64,000 nt of DNA from Pseudonocardia halophobica. GTDB lineage: Bacteria > Actinomycetota > Actinomycetes > Mycobacteriales > Pseudonocardiaceae. A program made the position numbers and the translations under genes. This document shows positions 12,721 through 21,137 of the stretch, piece after piece. The stretch's first letter is position 1, and every line of letters starts with the position of its first letter. The DNA lies in NCBI RefSeq assembly GCF_027922425.1, contig NZ_BSFQ01000010.1, positions 124,001-188,000 on the forward strand. Direction: 5' to 3'. The notes under the pieces were generated by a model. The model saw only the letters and a program-made list of their open reading frames with translations. It did not search any database and was not told where the DNA came from.

Positions 12721-13661
12721 TCGGGCGCTCCGGCCAGCAGGTGGTAGAGGACGGCCATCCGCACGTGCACGCCGTTGCGCACCTGGGCGAGGACCGCGGC
12801 GTTGGGGGCGTCGGCCACGGCGGGCGCGATCTCCATGCCGCGCACCATCGGGCCGGGGTGCAGCACGGGCGCGCCCTCGGGCAGCAGGGCGAGCCGGCGC
12901 TCGTTGAGCCCGTAGGCGATCGAGTACTCGCGGGCGCTCGGGAAGAAGCCGCCGTGCATCCGCTCGGCCTGCACGCGCAGCATCATCACCGCGTCGAGCG
13001 CGGGGAGCTCGGCGTCGAGGTGGTGGGCGACCCGGCAGGGCCACTCCGCGACGCCCGTCGGCAGCAGCGTGGGCGGGGCGATCAGCACGACCTCGGCGCC
13101 CAGCGTGGAGAGCAGCAGCACGTTGGACCGCGCGACCCGGGAGTGCAGGACGTCGCCGACGATCCCGATCCGCCGGCCCGCGACCGAGCCGAGCCGCTCC
13201 CGCAGGGTGGCCGCGTCGAGCAGCGCCTGCGTGGGGTGCTCGTGCGTGCCGTCGCCCGCGTTGACGATCGAGGTGTGGGTGCCCGTCGTGCCGGCGTCCT
13301 TGTCGGCCCACCCGGCGATCCGGTGCGCCGCACCGGAGGCCGGGTGCCGGACGATCACGCAGTCCGCGCCCATCGCCGAGATCGTCAGCGAGGTGTCCCG
13401 CAGCGACTCGCCCTTCGACACCGACGAGCCCTTGGCGCTGACGTTGATCGTGTCCGCGCTCATCCACTTGCCGGCGATCTCGAAGGACACCCGGGTGCGG
13501 GTGGAGTCCTCGTAGAACAGCGTGACGACGGTGCGGCCGCGCAGCGTGGGCAGCTTGCGGACCTCCCGGCCCAGCAGCGTGTCCTTGAGCCTGCTCGCGG
13601 TGTCCAGCAGGCCGGTCGCGGTGGCCGCGTCCAGGTCCGCGATCGAGAGCAGGTGCTTCAC
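12717..13661 (-). CDS. pyrB: Aspartate carbamoyltransferase catalytic subunit
   Basis: Commits carbamoyl phosphate and aspartate to pyrimidine synthesis. The 314 residues include the carbamoyl-phosphate loop STRTR (53-57, in [12 protein letters not shown]), SSVSKGES with the catalytic lysine, HPTQ near residue 140 and the C-terminal LHPGPMVRG. The GTG at 13661 overlaps the pyrR stop. No pyrI regulatory subunit is present, as expected in this phylum. Confidence 0.97.
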   Translation of the reverse strand: MKHLLSIADLDAATATGLLDTASRLKDTLLGREVRKLPTLRGRTVVTLFYEDSTRTRVSFEIAGKWMSADTINVSAKGSSVSKGESLRDTSLTISAMGADCVIVRHPASGAAHRIAGWADKDAGTTGTHTSIVNAGDGTHEHPTQALLDAATLRERLGSVAGRRIGIVGDVLHSRVARSNVLLLSTLGAEVVLIAPPTLLPTGVAEWPCRVAHHLDAELPALDAVMMLRVQAERMHGGFFPSAREYSIAYGLNERRLALLPEGAPVLHPGPMVRGMEIAPAVADAPNAAVLAQVRNGVHVRMAVLYHLLAGAPE

Positions 13662-14320
13662 CCGCGCTCCTCCCGGTCGACGGTCGGCTCCGCGGGCTTC
13701 GCCGCCGCGCCGACGGTCGGCTCCGCGGGCTTCGCCTCCGGCCGCTCGATCAGCACCCCGTCCCGATCGTCCGACTCGGTGAGCCGGACCAGGATCTTCT
13801 CCGCGCGCGAGGTCGGCACGTTCTTGCCCACGTAGTCGGCCCGGATCGGCAGCTCGCGGTGGCCGCGGTCGACCAGCACGGCCAGCTGCACCGCGCGCGG
13901 GCGGCCCTCGTCGCTCAGCGCGTCGAGCGCGGCGCGGGTGGTGCGGCCGGACATGAGGACGTCGTCGACCAGGACGACGAGCTTGCCGTCGATCCCGCCC
14001 TCCGGCACCGCGGTGTCGACGAGCGCGCGGGCCGGGCCGCGGCGCAGGTCGTCCCGGTAGAGGGTCGCGTCGATCGAGCCGACGGCCGGGGCGACGCCGG
14101 TGAACTCCGTGATCGCGGCGGCGAGCCTGCGGGCCAGCACGGCCCCGCGGGTGGGGATGCCCAGGAGCACGAGGTCGGCGGTGTTGCCGGGCCCGAACGC
14201 CGTCTTCTCGATGATCTGGTGCGCGATGCGCGCGATGGTGCGGGCGACGTCGGCGCTGCTCAGCAGCTCGCGGGCAGGGGGTTGCCCCTCGCCGACGTCC
14301 CCGCGGCGATCGTTCGCCAC
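13658..14320 (-). CDS. pyrR: Pyrimidine operon regulator / uracil phosphoribosyltransferase (PyrR)
   Basis: RNA-binding regulator of the pyr operon with weak uracil phosphoribosyltransferase activity. The 220 residues contain the PRPP-binding motif [19 protein letters not shown] (114-132). The GTG at 14320 has an AAGGAG site 9 bases upstream, and that site lies inside a PyrR-loop hairpin (14330-14362), which points to translational repression of the operon's first gene. The C-terminus carries an 11-residue tandem duplication (AKPAEPTV twice), longer than usual PyrR. It is the first gene of the operon, coupled to pyrB by a GTGA overlap. Confidence 0.96.
   Translation of the reverse strand: MANDRRGDVGEGQPPARELLSSADVARTIARIAHQIIEKTAFGPGNTADLVLLGIPTRGAVLARRLAAAITEFTGVAPAVGSIDATLYRDDLRRGPARALVDTAVPEGGIDGKLVVLVDDVLMSGRTTRAALDALSDEGRPRAVQLAVLVDRGHRELPIRADYVGKNVPTSRAEKILVRLTESDDRDGVLIERPEAKPAEPTVGAAAKPAEPTVDREERG
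13678..13736. repeat. 33-bp-period tandem repeat in the pyrR 3' end
   Basis: Two exact 26-base copies (13678-13703 and 13711-13736) spaced with a period of 33 bases (11 codons). On the protein they give AKPAEPTV twice. The duplication keeps the frame and lies in the disordered tail, outside the catalytic domain. Confidence 0.85.
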
Positions 14321-14329
14321 GAGGTGCTC

Positions 14330-14362
14330 TCCTTTCCCGCCTCACGGGACGGGGTTAAAGGA
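14330..14362 (-). promoter_or_regulatory. PyrR-binding RNA hairpin sequestering the pyrR ribosome site
   Basis: In the transcript: lower stem UCCUUU/AAAGGA (6 bp), a 3-base bulge AAC on the 5' side, upper stem CCCGUC/GGCGGG (6 bp, one G-U), and hexaloop CCGUGA. The apical part fits the known PyrR loop consensus ARUCCNGNGAGGYU at 12 of 14 positions, and the two misfits form a C-G pair where the consensus has A-U. The 3' arm contains the AAGGA of the pyrR Shine-Dalgarno. This is the arrangement expected for PyrR translational repression as described in mycobacteria; function here is inferred. Confidence 0.82.
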
Positions 14363-14375
14363 CTGTCGGTGCCCG

Positions 14376-14381
14376 AGGTTA
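14376..14381 (-). promoter_or_regulatory. Candidate -10 element of the pyr operon
   Basis: TAACCT on the minus strand fits the actinobacterial TANNNT -10 pattern. A start about 7 bases downstream would place the PyrR hairpin almost at the 5' end of the mRNA. No good -35 was seen. Confidence 0.4.
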
Positions 14382-14706
14382 GCAAGCGGCGGGTCTCCGT
14401 CGCGCCCGGGCGGGAGCGCCGTCCGTCACGTCCGCGGGACGGCTCCGCCAGGTCACGGGGGCGTCACGATCGGGCAACGCAGCGGTCCCCGTCGGGCCGC
14501 CCGCGCACCGCGCCCGGACACGCGGCGACGGGCACGGCCCGTACCGTCACGCAGGGCCACACCCACACGTTCACCATGCGTCCCAACGCTCGCGGGGCGT
14601 CGCGGCCGGGCGGGCGGACTGCCCGATTGATACCGCCGTCGGGGGACGAACCGTCGTTCGATCGGGTGGGAAAGCCTCACCTGGCACCCGTCCGGGGCCA
14701 CCCGGC

Positions 14707-14736
14707 TTGACCTGCGACGCGACACCGGCGCATGAT
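14707..14736 (+). promoter_or_regulatory. Candidate bldD promoter
   Basis: TTGACC (14707-14712) and CATGAT (14731-14736) with an 18-base spacer resemble a housekeeping sigma promoter. It would give a leader of roughly 180 bases before bldD. Confidence 0.5.
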
Positions 14737-14926
14737 TACTCTGCGTATTGATCGACAGTGGCGAGGGTGGCCGCCGCGGCGGCGACACCGACCTCGTCCC
14801 ACGACGAGACCAGCGAGCACCACCGGAGCGCGTCGGCGCTCAGCACCACCCACTCACCACTCAGCGGTACGAGGTCCACTTTCGGCCCACGACGGCCGAG
14901 AAGACCAGGAATGAGGAGATCGCCAC

Positions 14927-15418
14927 ATGGGCGACTACGCCAAGGCCCTCGGGAGCAAGCTCCGGGCCATCCGGCAGCAACAGGGGCTGTCGCTGCACGG
15001 CGTCGAACAGAAGTCCGGGGGCCGCTGGAAGGCGGTGGTCGTCGGCTCGTACGAGCGCGGCGACCGCGCGGTCACCGTCCAGAAGCTCGCCGAGCTGGCC
15101 GACTTCTACGGGGTCCCGGTGGCCGAGCTGCTGCCCGAGGGCCGTGTCCCCTCCGGCTCCGAGCCGGCCACGAAGATCGTCATCAACCTCGAGCGGCTCC
15201 AGCAGCTGCCCGCGGACAAGGTGGGCCCGCTGGCCCGCTACGCCGCCGCGATCCAGTCCCAGCGCGGCGACTACAACGGCAAGGTCCTCTCCATCCGCGC
15301 CGAGGACCTGCGCTCGCTGGCGATCATCTACGACATGACCCCGGGCGAGCTGACCGACCAGCTCATCGACTGGGGCGTGCTGCCGCCGGAGGCGCGGCCG
15401 TCGCACCGGGTCGAGTAG
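14927..15418 (+). CDS. bldD: BldD-type c-di-GMP-responsive transcription regulator
   Basis: Master developmental repressor in sporulating actinobacteria; a dimer bridged by tetrameric c-di-GMP binds DNA. The 163 residues match the family length. Residues about 5-68 form a Cro/CI-type helix-turn-helix (KLRAIRQQQGLSLHGVEQKS ... VQKLAELADFYGVP). The C-terminal domain keeps RGD (113-115), an 8-residue gap and RAED (124-127), close to the RGD-X8-RQDD c-di-GMP motif of Streptomyces. ATG has a GAGGAG site 8 bases upstream. It is monocistronic, divergent from the pyr operon, and ends at a hairpin convergent with the thioesterase gene. Confidence 0.93.
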   Translation: MGDYAKALGSKLRAIRQQQGLSLHGVEQKSGGRWKAVVVGSYERGDRAVTVQKLAELADFYGVPVAELLPEGRVPSGSEPATKIVINLERLQQLPADKVGPLARYAAAIQSQRGDYNGKVLSIRAEDLRSLAIIYDMTPGELTDQLIDWGVLPPEARPSHRVE

Positions 15419-15513
15419 GGGCACGACGGCATCGGGTCACCCGCTCCGCACGGGACCGCGCACCGGGGAAGGGCGCGCGGCACCGTGACCAGGTCGGCGG
15501 GGAACGATCCGGA

Positions 15514-15544
15514 GGCGGCGGTCCCGGGGCTGCGGACCGCCGCC
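15514..15544. terminator. Hairpin between bldD and the thioesterase gene
   Basis: A perfect 11-bp stem (GGCGGCGGTCC at 15514-15524 with GGACCGCCGCC at 15534-15544) and a 9-base loop between two convergent genes. No T-tract; a bidirectional terminator is inferred from position. Confidence 0.6.
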
Positions 15545-15569
15545 GTCGTGCCCTCCTCGAGGGGCGTGT

Positions 15570-16364
15570 TCAGGACCGGGGTGCCCGGAACAGGCACTCC
15601 TGGGTGAGGCTGGCGACGTGCCGGCCGGTCCGGTCGTGGAGCGTGCCCGTGTACCAGTTGCGCCCGCCCGCGGCGCTGCGCGGCACGAGGTCGATCAGCA
15701 TCCACTCGTCGGCCCGCACGGGCCGGTGGAACCAGATCGCGTGGTCCAGGCTCGGGCCCGGCACGCCCCCGTCGACCGGCGGGAACGCGCCGAACATGTC
15801 CGAGATGTAGGTGAGCGCCGAGGCGTGCACCAGCGGGTCCTCCGGCAGCGGCTCGGTGCACCGGGTCCAGTAGCGGACCGGGTAGCTCCGGGCGCCCGGG
15901 TGCGCGCGCACGGTGCGGCCCTCGAAGCCGAACACGCGCGGCACCGGCGCACCGGACAGCGTGTCGGGGTCGGGCGCCTCCGGGAGGGGGTCGACGGACG
16001 TGTCGGGGCCGTCCTGCGGCACCGCGAACGACGCCGCCATGTTGAAGATCACCTCGCCGTCCTGGATCGCGACGACCCGGCGCGCGGTGAACGAGCGGCC
16101 GTCGCGGTCCCGGTGCACCTGGAAGACCGTGGGCCGGGAGGCGTGCCCGCCGCGCAGGTAGTAGCCGTGCAACGAGTGCGGCGCGCGGTCGTCGGGCACC
16201 GTGCGCCCGGCCGCGAGCAGCGCCTGCGCGGCGACCTGCCCGCCGAACAGCGCGTAGTCCTCCTCGAAGACCGTGCACGCGCGGAACAGGTCGCGGTCGA
16301 TCCGCTCGAGCTCCAGCAGGTCGCGGAGCGTGGGCTGGGTGCGGCGCGACTCGGTCGCCGTCAT
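15570..16364 (-). CDS. tesB: Acyl-CoA thioesterase II (TesB family)
   Basis: Hydrolyses acyl-CoA to free acid and CoA. The 264 residues make a double hotdog fold: first repeat with FEEDYALFGGQVAAQAL and HSLHGYYLRGGH, second with WTRCTEPLPEDPLVHASALTYISDMFG and SLDHAIWFHRP, which contains the family's active-site Asp. ATG 16364 overlaps the stop of the hydrolase gene upstream by four bases, making it the last gene of the bioY-led operon. The physiological acyl substrate is unknown. Confidence 0.92.
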   Translation of the reverse strand: MTATESRRTQPTLRDLLELERIDRDLFRACTVFEEDYALFGGQVAAQALLAAGRTVPDDRAPHSLHGYYLRGGHASRPTVFQVHRDRDGRSFTARRVVAIQDGEVIFNMAASFAVPQDGPDTSVDPLPEAPDPDTLSGAPVPRVFGFEGRTVRAHPGARSYPVRYWTRCTEPLPEDPLVHASALTYISDMFGAFPPVDGGVPGPSLDHAIWFHRPVRADEWMLIDLVPRSAAGGRNWYTGTLHDRTGRHVASLTQECLFRAPRS

Positions 16365-17305
16365 GCGTGAACCTCCCCGGGGGTCGCGGCTCGGGAGTGC
16401 CGCCAGTCGGCCAGCAGCGTACGCAGGCCGGTGACCAGTGCGATCGGTGAGTCGATCATCACGTGGTGCGCCGCGGCCGGGATCTCGACGACGGGGACGC
16501 CGCGGCCGAGCCGGTCGCTCACCATCTCGCCCATGTGCTTCGGCATCAGCCCGTGCTCGGCGCGGAACAGCGCGACCCGGCAGCCGGGGATGTCGAGGTC
16601 GTCCGGGGTCAGCGGGTTGCGGGCGAACACCCGCGGGTCGAACTTCCACGACCACCCGCCCTCGACCGCGCGCAGCGAGTGCTCGGCGATGTGCGCCAGC
16701 ACGTACGGCTCGCCGTCCTGCGGCGGCACGGTCCGGAAGTGCCGGATCGCGCGCTCCCGCTCGGCATAGACGCGGAGCGGCCCGAAGGCCCGGCGCTGCC
16801 GGGCGGCCTTGTCCTCCGGCGGCATCTCGCGCACCGGGGTGTCGATCGCGACGGCACCGCCCAGCCGGTCGCCGAACTCCTGAGCGGCGATCAGCGCGAC
16901 CATGCCGCCCATGCTGTGGCCCAGGATCACCGGCAGCGGGGCGAGGCCGGCGGCGTCCGCCACCGCGAGCGCCTCCCCGGCCCACTGCTGCAGCGTGTAG
17001 CGCTCGCGCCGGCCGGAGTCGCCGTGCCCGGAGAGGTCCATGGCGACCACCCTCCGACCCTCGGGCTCGACGAGCAGCGGCCCCAGGTGGTCCCACCAGC
17101 GCGCGTGCGCGGCCCCGCCGTGGATCAGCAGCACGCCCTCGCCGGGCGGGCCCCACGCCCGGAAGGCGACCGCGGCGCCGTCGACCTCGACCGCGCCCGT
17201 CTCGGGCTCCGCGGCGAGGGCGGCCCGGAACCAGGCCGGGGCGTCGGGCGGGGCACCGGGCGGGGTACCGGGCGCGGGATCGCGCCCGGACACTGGCTGC
17301 GGCAC
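16361..17305 (-). CDS. Alpha/beta-fold hydrolase
   Basis: A soluble serine hydrolase of about 314 residues with unknown substrate. Seen: the oxyanion segment LLIHGGAAHARWWDHL, the nucleophile elbow GHSMGG, and a late histidine in AAAHHVMIDSP, consistent with a Ser-Asp-His triad. The start is uncertain. I chose the GTG at 17305 because AGGAG lies 6 bases upstream; the frame is open to 17440, but that extension is an unlikely Thr-rich run and would overlap the preceding gene. It follows the ECF T-subunit gene by 64 bases and overlaps the thioesterase gene. A role in the same acyl metabolism is inferred from context only. Confidence 0.8.
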   Translation of the reverse strand: MPQPVSGRDPAPGTPPGAPPDAPAWFRAALAAEPETGAVEVDGAAVAFRAWGPPGEGVLLIHGGAAHARWWDHLGPLLVEPEGRRVVAMDLSGHGDSGRRERYTLQQWAGEALAVADAAGLAPLPVILGHSMGGMVALIAAQEFGDRLGGAVAIDTPVREMPPEDKAARQRRAFGPLRVYAERERAIRHFRTVPPQDGEPYVLAHIAEHSLRAVEGGWSWKFDPRVFARNPLTPDDLDIPGCRVALFRAEHGLMPKHMGEMVSDRLGRGVPVVEIPAAAHHVMIDSPIALVTGLRTLLADWRHSRAATPGEVHA

Positions 17306-17369
17306 GGGCGGCTCCTGGGTCGCGATGGTGGTGGTGACGGTCGTCGTGGTGGTGGCGCGGTTCGGGACG

Positions 17370-18047
17370 TTACGGCACCCGACGGTCGCGCCGGCCCCGT
17401 CCGGACGCGGTGTCGGGAAGCTCGTGGTCGGCGGGATCATCCGCCTCGTCGCCGATCCCGCGGGCGGCCAGCGCCTCGCCCAGCTCGTCGGCGTGCCGGA
17501 GGGTGCGCACGACGAAGGGCACCGCGAACGCCGTCGGCGACCGCTCCGCCCCGCGCGCCCGGGCGGCCTCGCGCACCGACCCGGCGATGCCGGACAACGT
17601 GGTGACGGCCTGCACCGTCAGTCCGACGAGCAGCCCGAGCCGGTCCGGCCGCACCCCGATCCGGCGCAGCGGGCCGAGCACGCGCTCGACCGTCGCGACC
17701 ACGGCGTCGATGCGGGTGGTCAAGGTGAACAGGCCCGCCGCGGCGAGGGAGGCCGAGAGCCGCAGGACCGTGACGAGCGCGGGGCGCCAGCCGAGCAGCC
17801 ACACCTGCAACGCCCCGACCAGCACGGCGAGCAGGAGCAGGGTGCGCACCAGCGGCAGGATCCGGTGCGCCGGGATCCGCGCGACCGAGTACCCGGCGGC
17901 GACGAGCGCGCAGGCGCCGCCGAGCCAGACCGGCGAGCCGACGAGCACGACCGCCGTCACGAGCGCCAGCAGCACGAGCAGCTTCGGCCCGGCCGGCGCG
18001 CGGTGCAGCGGGCTGTCCCCGGGCGAGTAGAGGCCGAGCGGGGTCAT
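17370..18047 (-). CDS. bioN: ECF transporter T component (BioN-like)
   Basis: Membrane coupling subunit of an energy-coupling-factor vitamin transporter. The 225 residues have about five hydrophobic segments (for example LLVLLALVTAVVLVGSPVWLGGACALVAAG and TLLLLAVLVGALQVWLLG) and the family's cytoplasmic Ala-Arg-Gly signature at ALAARGIGD near residue 200, plus ARARGAER earlier. ATG 18047 overlaps the ATPase gene (ATGA). With BioY and the ATPase nearby, biotin is the likely substrate. Confidence 0.88.
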   Translation of the reverse strand: MTPLGLYSPGDSPLHRAPAGPKLLVLLALVTAVVLVGSPVWLGGACALVAAGYSVARIPAHRILPLVRTLLLLAVLVGALQVWLLGWRPALVTVLRLSASLAAAGLFTLTTRIDAVVATVERVLGPLRRIGVRPDRLGLLVGLTVQAVTTLSGIAGSVREAARARGAERSPTAFAVPFVVRTLRHADELGEALAARGIGDEADDPADHELPDTASGRGRRDRRVP

Positions 18048-18721
18048 GTGTCGCACAGCTTCCGGTAGTGCCGGATCGCGGGCTCCGGCTCGTCGTCGGC
18101 CACGACCCGGCCCTCGTCGAGCACCACGACCCGGTCGAAGTCCGCCAGCAGGTCGAGGTCGTGGGTCACCAGCAGCACCTGCTGCCGCAGCCCGGCGACG
18201 ATCTCGGCGAACCGGCGGGTGTTGCGCAGGTCGAGCAGGGTCGTCGGCTCGTCGCAGACCAGGACGTCGGGATCCAGGGCGAGCATCCCGCACAGCGCGA
18301 GCAGCTGCTTCTGGCCACCGGAGAGCTGGTGCGCGGGATGGTCGGCGTAGCCCTCGAGGCCGTGCGCAGCGAGCACCTCGGCGGCCCGGCGGGCGCGCTC
18401 CGACCGCGACAACCCGCTGCGGCGCAACGAGAACGCGACGTCCTCGCCCGCCGTCGGCATCACGATCTGGCTGTCCGGGTTGGTGAACACGAACCCGACC
18501 CGGCGGCGCACCGCGGGGCCCTTCTCGGCCGGGTCGAGGCCGTCGACCAGCACCTGGCCCTCGCTCGGCAGGACCAGCCCGTTGACCATGCGCGCCAGCG
18601 TGGACTTGCCCGAGCCGTTGGCGCCGACGAAGCCGATCCGCCGCTCCGGGAGCGCGAGGTCGACCTCCTCCAGCACCACCCGCTCCTCGTAGCGGTGCCC
18701 GACGCCCTCGAACGTGATCAC
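18044..18721 (-). CDS. bioM: ECF transporter ATP-binding component (BioM-like)
   Basis: ATPase that drives the ECF importer. The 225 residues show Walker A GANGSGKST (33-41), Q-loop NPDSQIV near 81-87, signature LSGGQ (133-137), Walker B VLVCDEPT (153-160) and the switch His in VTHDLD. The GTG at 18721 overlaps the thiolase stop by four bases. It is typical of a dedicated biotin module (BioY-BioM-BioN), though here two enzyme genes are inserted between bioY and bioM. Confidence 0.92.
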   Translation of the reverse strand: MITFEGVGHRYEERVVLEEVDLALPERRIGFVGANGSGKSTLARMVNGLVLPSEGQVLVDGLDPAEKGPAVRRRVGFVFTNPDSQIVMPTAGEDVAFSLRRSGLSRSERARRAAEVLAAHGLEGYADHPAHQLSGGQKQLLALCGMLALDPDVLVCDEPTTLLDLRNTRRFAEIVAGLRQQVLLVTHDLDLLADFDRVVVLDEGRVVADDEPEPAIRHYRKLCDT

Positions 18722-19872
18722 CGCGCTCCCCCTGCCGGCACCGGCTCCCCGTCCGGCCCGACGGCCTGCCACAGGGCCGCGACGCCCAGCCCGCCGCCCG
18801 CGGACAGCGCGGACAGCCCGGCCCCGCCCCGCCCCTGGCGCACGAGCTGCGTGAACAGCCGCACCACCAGGACCGCGCCCGAGGCGCCCCAGGGATGGCC
18901 GAGGGCGATGGCGCCGCCGTCGGGGTTGACCGCCTCCTCGTCGAGCCCGGCGGCGTCGAGGCAGGCGAGCGCCTGCCCGGCGAAGGCCTCGGTGAACTCG
19001 ACGACCTGCGGCGTGCCGTGCTCGAGCACCTCGCGCAGGGCCGGGACGACGCCCAGCCCGAGCCGCCGCGGGTCGCAGCCGGAGGTCGCGCTCGCCACCA
19101 GCCGCAACCCGGGCAGGTTCCGCTCGCGGCGCACGCGCTCCGACACGATCAGCACCGCGGCGGCGCCGTCGCTGACGCCGCACGAGTTGGCCGCCGTCGC
19201 CGTGCCGTCGGGCGTGAAGGCGGGCCGGAAGCGCGCCAGCCGCGCGGCGGTGAATCCCGCCCGGGGGCGTTGGTCGCGCCGGACCCCGGCGACCTCGACC
19301 AGCTCGTCGTCGAACCGGCCCGCGACCTGGGCGGCCATCGCGCGCTCGTGGCTGCGCAGCGCGAAGCGGTCCTGCCGCTCGCGGGAGATCCCGTTCTCCG
19401 CCGCAACGAGGTCCGCGGCCTCCCCCATCTCCGGGTCGCCGAACTCGGCCGGCGCGAAGGGAGCCCGCGTGTACGGCTCCGGCGGATCCGTGCGCCACAG
19501 GCGGTGCGGGGCGGTCGACGCGCTCTCGACGCCGCCCGCCAGGTACACCTCGCCCTCCCCGGCCCCGAGAAGAGTGGCGGCCAGAGTGATCGCCGCGAGC
19601 CCGCTGGCGCACTGCCGGTCGACGGTGAGGCCGGGGACCTCCGCGCCGAGGCCGGCGCGCAGGGCAGCCACCCGGGCGGTGTTGCCGCCGGGGCCGAAGA
19701 CGTTGCCGAGCAGGACGTCGTCGACGGTGGTGAGCCCGGTGTCCGCGAGCACGGTTCGGAGCACGGGAGCGGCCAGCTCGTCCGCGGCGAGGTCGCGCAG
19801 CACACCGCCCGCGGTGCCGATCGGGGTGCGGCGGGCGGCGACGATCACCGGCGCGATCACGGGTGCGCTCAT
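18718..19872 (-). CDS. Thiolase-family protein with altered active site
   Basis: Related to acetyl-CoA acyltransferases, which make or cleave 3-ketoacyl-CoA. The 384 residues keep the acyl-accepting Cys88 (DRQCASG) and His326 (GHPWGASG). The second reactive cysteine, normally in a C-x-G-G-G motif near the C-terminus, is replaced by Ser357 (ALSAGGGLG). The usual NVNGG segment reads NPDGG. The protein may therefore have changed activity, such as condensation only, or a specialised substrate. It overlaps both neighbours by four bases and sits between an acyl ligase and the ECF ATPase. Confidence 0.85.
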   Translation of the reverse strand: MSAPVIAPVIVAARRTPIGTAGGVLRDLAADELAAPVLRTVLADTGLTTVDDVLLGNVFGPGGNTARVAALRAGLGAEVPGLTVDRQCASGLAAITLAATLLGAGEGEVYLAGGVESASTAPHRLWRTDPPEPYTRAPFAPAEFGDPEMGEAADLVAAENGISRERQDRFALRSHERAMAAQVAGRFDDELVEVAGVRRDQRPRAGFTAARLARFRPAFTPDGTATAANSCGVSDGAAAVLIVSERVRRERNLPGLRLVASATSGCDPRRLGLGVVPALREVLEHGTPQVVEFTEAFAGQALACLDAAGLDEEAVNPDGGAIALGHPWGASGAVLVVRLFTQLVRQGRGGAGLSALSAGGGLGVAALWQAVGPDGEPVPAGGAR

Positions 19873-21137
19873 CGGAGGCGCTCCGCGCCGAGGGTCCCCG
19901 CGGCCAGCTCGTCGGCGATCACGGCCCGGGCGGGCTTGCCGGAGGCGGTGCGCGGCAACGCCTTCGCCCGCAGCCAGACCCGCGGCCGCTTGCCGGGTTC
20001 GAGGGCGTGGCGGGCCGCCGCGCGCAGCTCGGCCAGCGGAGGCTCCCCCTCGACGACGGCGGTGACCAGCGCGCCGAGGCGGGCGTGCGGGGTCCCGGTG
20101 ACCACGACGTCGTCGACGCCCGGGACCTCGCGCAGCACGGTCTCCACCTCCTCGGCGGCCACGAGCCGGCCACCGCTGGAGATCACGGCGGAGCCGCGGC
20201 CGTGCACGGTGAGCAGGCCGTCGTGGAGGTCGACGCGGTCGCCGACGGTGGTCCACGCCCCGGCGGGCTCGAGGCGACCGGCGCGCAGGGCGCCGTCGGC
20301 GGCGAGGGGCGAGCGGACCCAGAGCGTGCCGTCCCGGACGTCGAGGTCGACGCCCGGCACCGGCCGCAGCCCGTCGCCGCGCCGGACCGCGACCAGGGAG
20401 TGCTCGGCCGAGCCGTAGTACTCGACGAGCTCGGCCGCGGGGAAGGCCTGCCGGAACCGCGCGCGCAGGCCGTCGCCGAGGTGCGCCCCGCCGCAGACGA
20501 CGGTCCGGAGCGCGGACTCCGCGGGGGCCCGCTCCTGGGTGGCGACGAGATCGGCGAGCATCGCCGGGACGACGTGGGTCGTCGCGGCCGCGCGGGCGTC
20601 CGCGGCCCGCCCGAGCCGGAGCTCGGCGCCGCACCAGAGCGCGTGCAGGGCCCCGAAGAGGAAGAGCGACGAGCTCAGCGGGCCCGCGATCAGCACCGGG
20701 CCGGGCACGGGGCCGAGGGCGGCGAAGCTGCGCAGCCACGAGTCCCGCGAGCGCTGCAGCACCGTCGGGCGGCCGCTGCTGCCGGAGGTGGTGGGCAGGT
20801 AGAAGGGGGTGCGGCCGTCGCCGGCGGGCGTGGTGGCGGGGCCCGGCTCCGTCGCGGTGGGCCGGACGACGAGGTCGGGGCGCGCGTCGTCGAGCACGGC
20901 CGTCCGTTCGCGGGCGGTCCAGCGCGGCTCGATGACCAGGGTCGCGGCGCCCAGCAGGTCCGCGCCGAGGAACCAGGCGAGGAGGTCGCCGCTCCCCTCC
21001 AGGGCGACCCGGCCACCCTCCCGCACATCCCGCCGCGCCAGCTCCGCGGCCGCGGCGTGCGCCCGGGCCAGCAGCCCGTCGGGGACCGCGGCCCCGCCGA
21101 GCACGGGCGGGACCGGCCGGTCGGCTGCGGCGGTCAC
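19869..21137 (-). CDS. AMP-forming acyl-CoA ligase-like protein (short)
   Basis: Adenylate-forming enzyme that should activate a carboxylic acid with ATP, probably to a CoA thioester. At 422 residues it is about 80-100 shorter than ordinary acyl-CoA synthetases. Motifs: P-loop LPTTSGSSGRPT near residue 113, the A5 motif YYGSAEHS, DRVDLHDGLLTVHGR, and the C-terminal catalytic lysine in LPRTASGKPARA. The GTG at 21137 overlaps the bioY stop. A dicarboxylic or medium-chain acid substrate linked to biotin synthesis is an attractive guess from the neighbours but is not shown by sequence. Confidence 0.82.
   Translation of the reverse strand: MTAAADRPVPPVLGGAAVPDGLLARAHAAAAELARRDVREGGRVALEGSGDLLAWFLGADLLGAATLVIEPRWTARERTAVLDDARPDLVVRPTATEPGPATTPAGDGRTPFYLPTTSGSSGRPTVLQRSRDSWLRSFAALGPVPGPVLIAGPLSSSLFLFGALHALWCGAELRLGRAADARAAATTHVVPAMLADLVATQERAPAESALRTVVCGGAHLGDGLRARFRQAFPAAELVEYYGSAEHSLVAVRRGDGLRPVPGVDLDVRDGTLWVRSPLAADGALRAGRLEPAGAWTTVGDRVDLHDGLLTVHGRGSAVISSGGRLVAAEEVETVLREVPGVDDVVVTGTPHARLGALVTAVVEGEPPLAELRAAARHALEPGKRPRVWLRAKALPRTASGKPARAVIADELAAGTLGAERLR

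Larger units (their letters stand above)
14363..14926. other. Divergent intergenic region pyrR / bldD
   Basis: No supported gene in about 560 bases. It should hold the pyr promoter (minus) and the bldD promoter (plus; see 14707-14736). At 14547-14559 TCACGCAGGGCCA differs by one base from the 13-base core of the published BldD consensus (T-N-A-C-N-C-A/T-G-N-G-T-N-A), so autoregulation is possible. Several GTCACG copies near 14454-14473 have no assigned role. Confidence 0.45.

Noticed and set aside
17306..17440. N-terminal extension of the alpha/beta hydrolase
   Set aside because: It encodes an unlikely Thr-rich run, would overlap the preceding ECF gene and lacks a ribosome site; the 17305 start has AGGAG.
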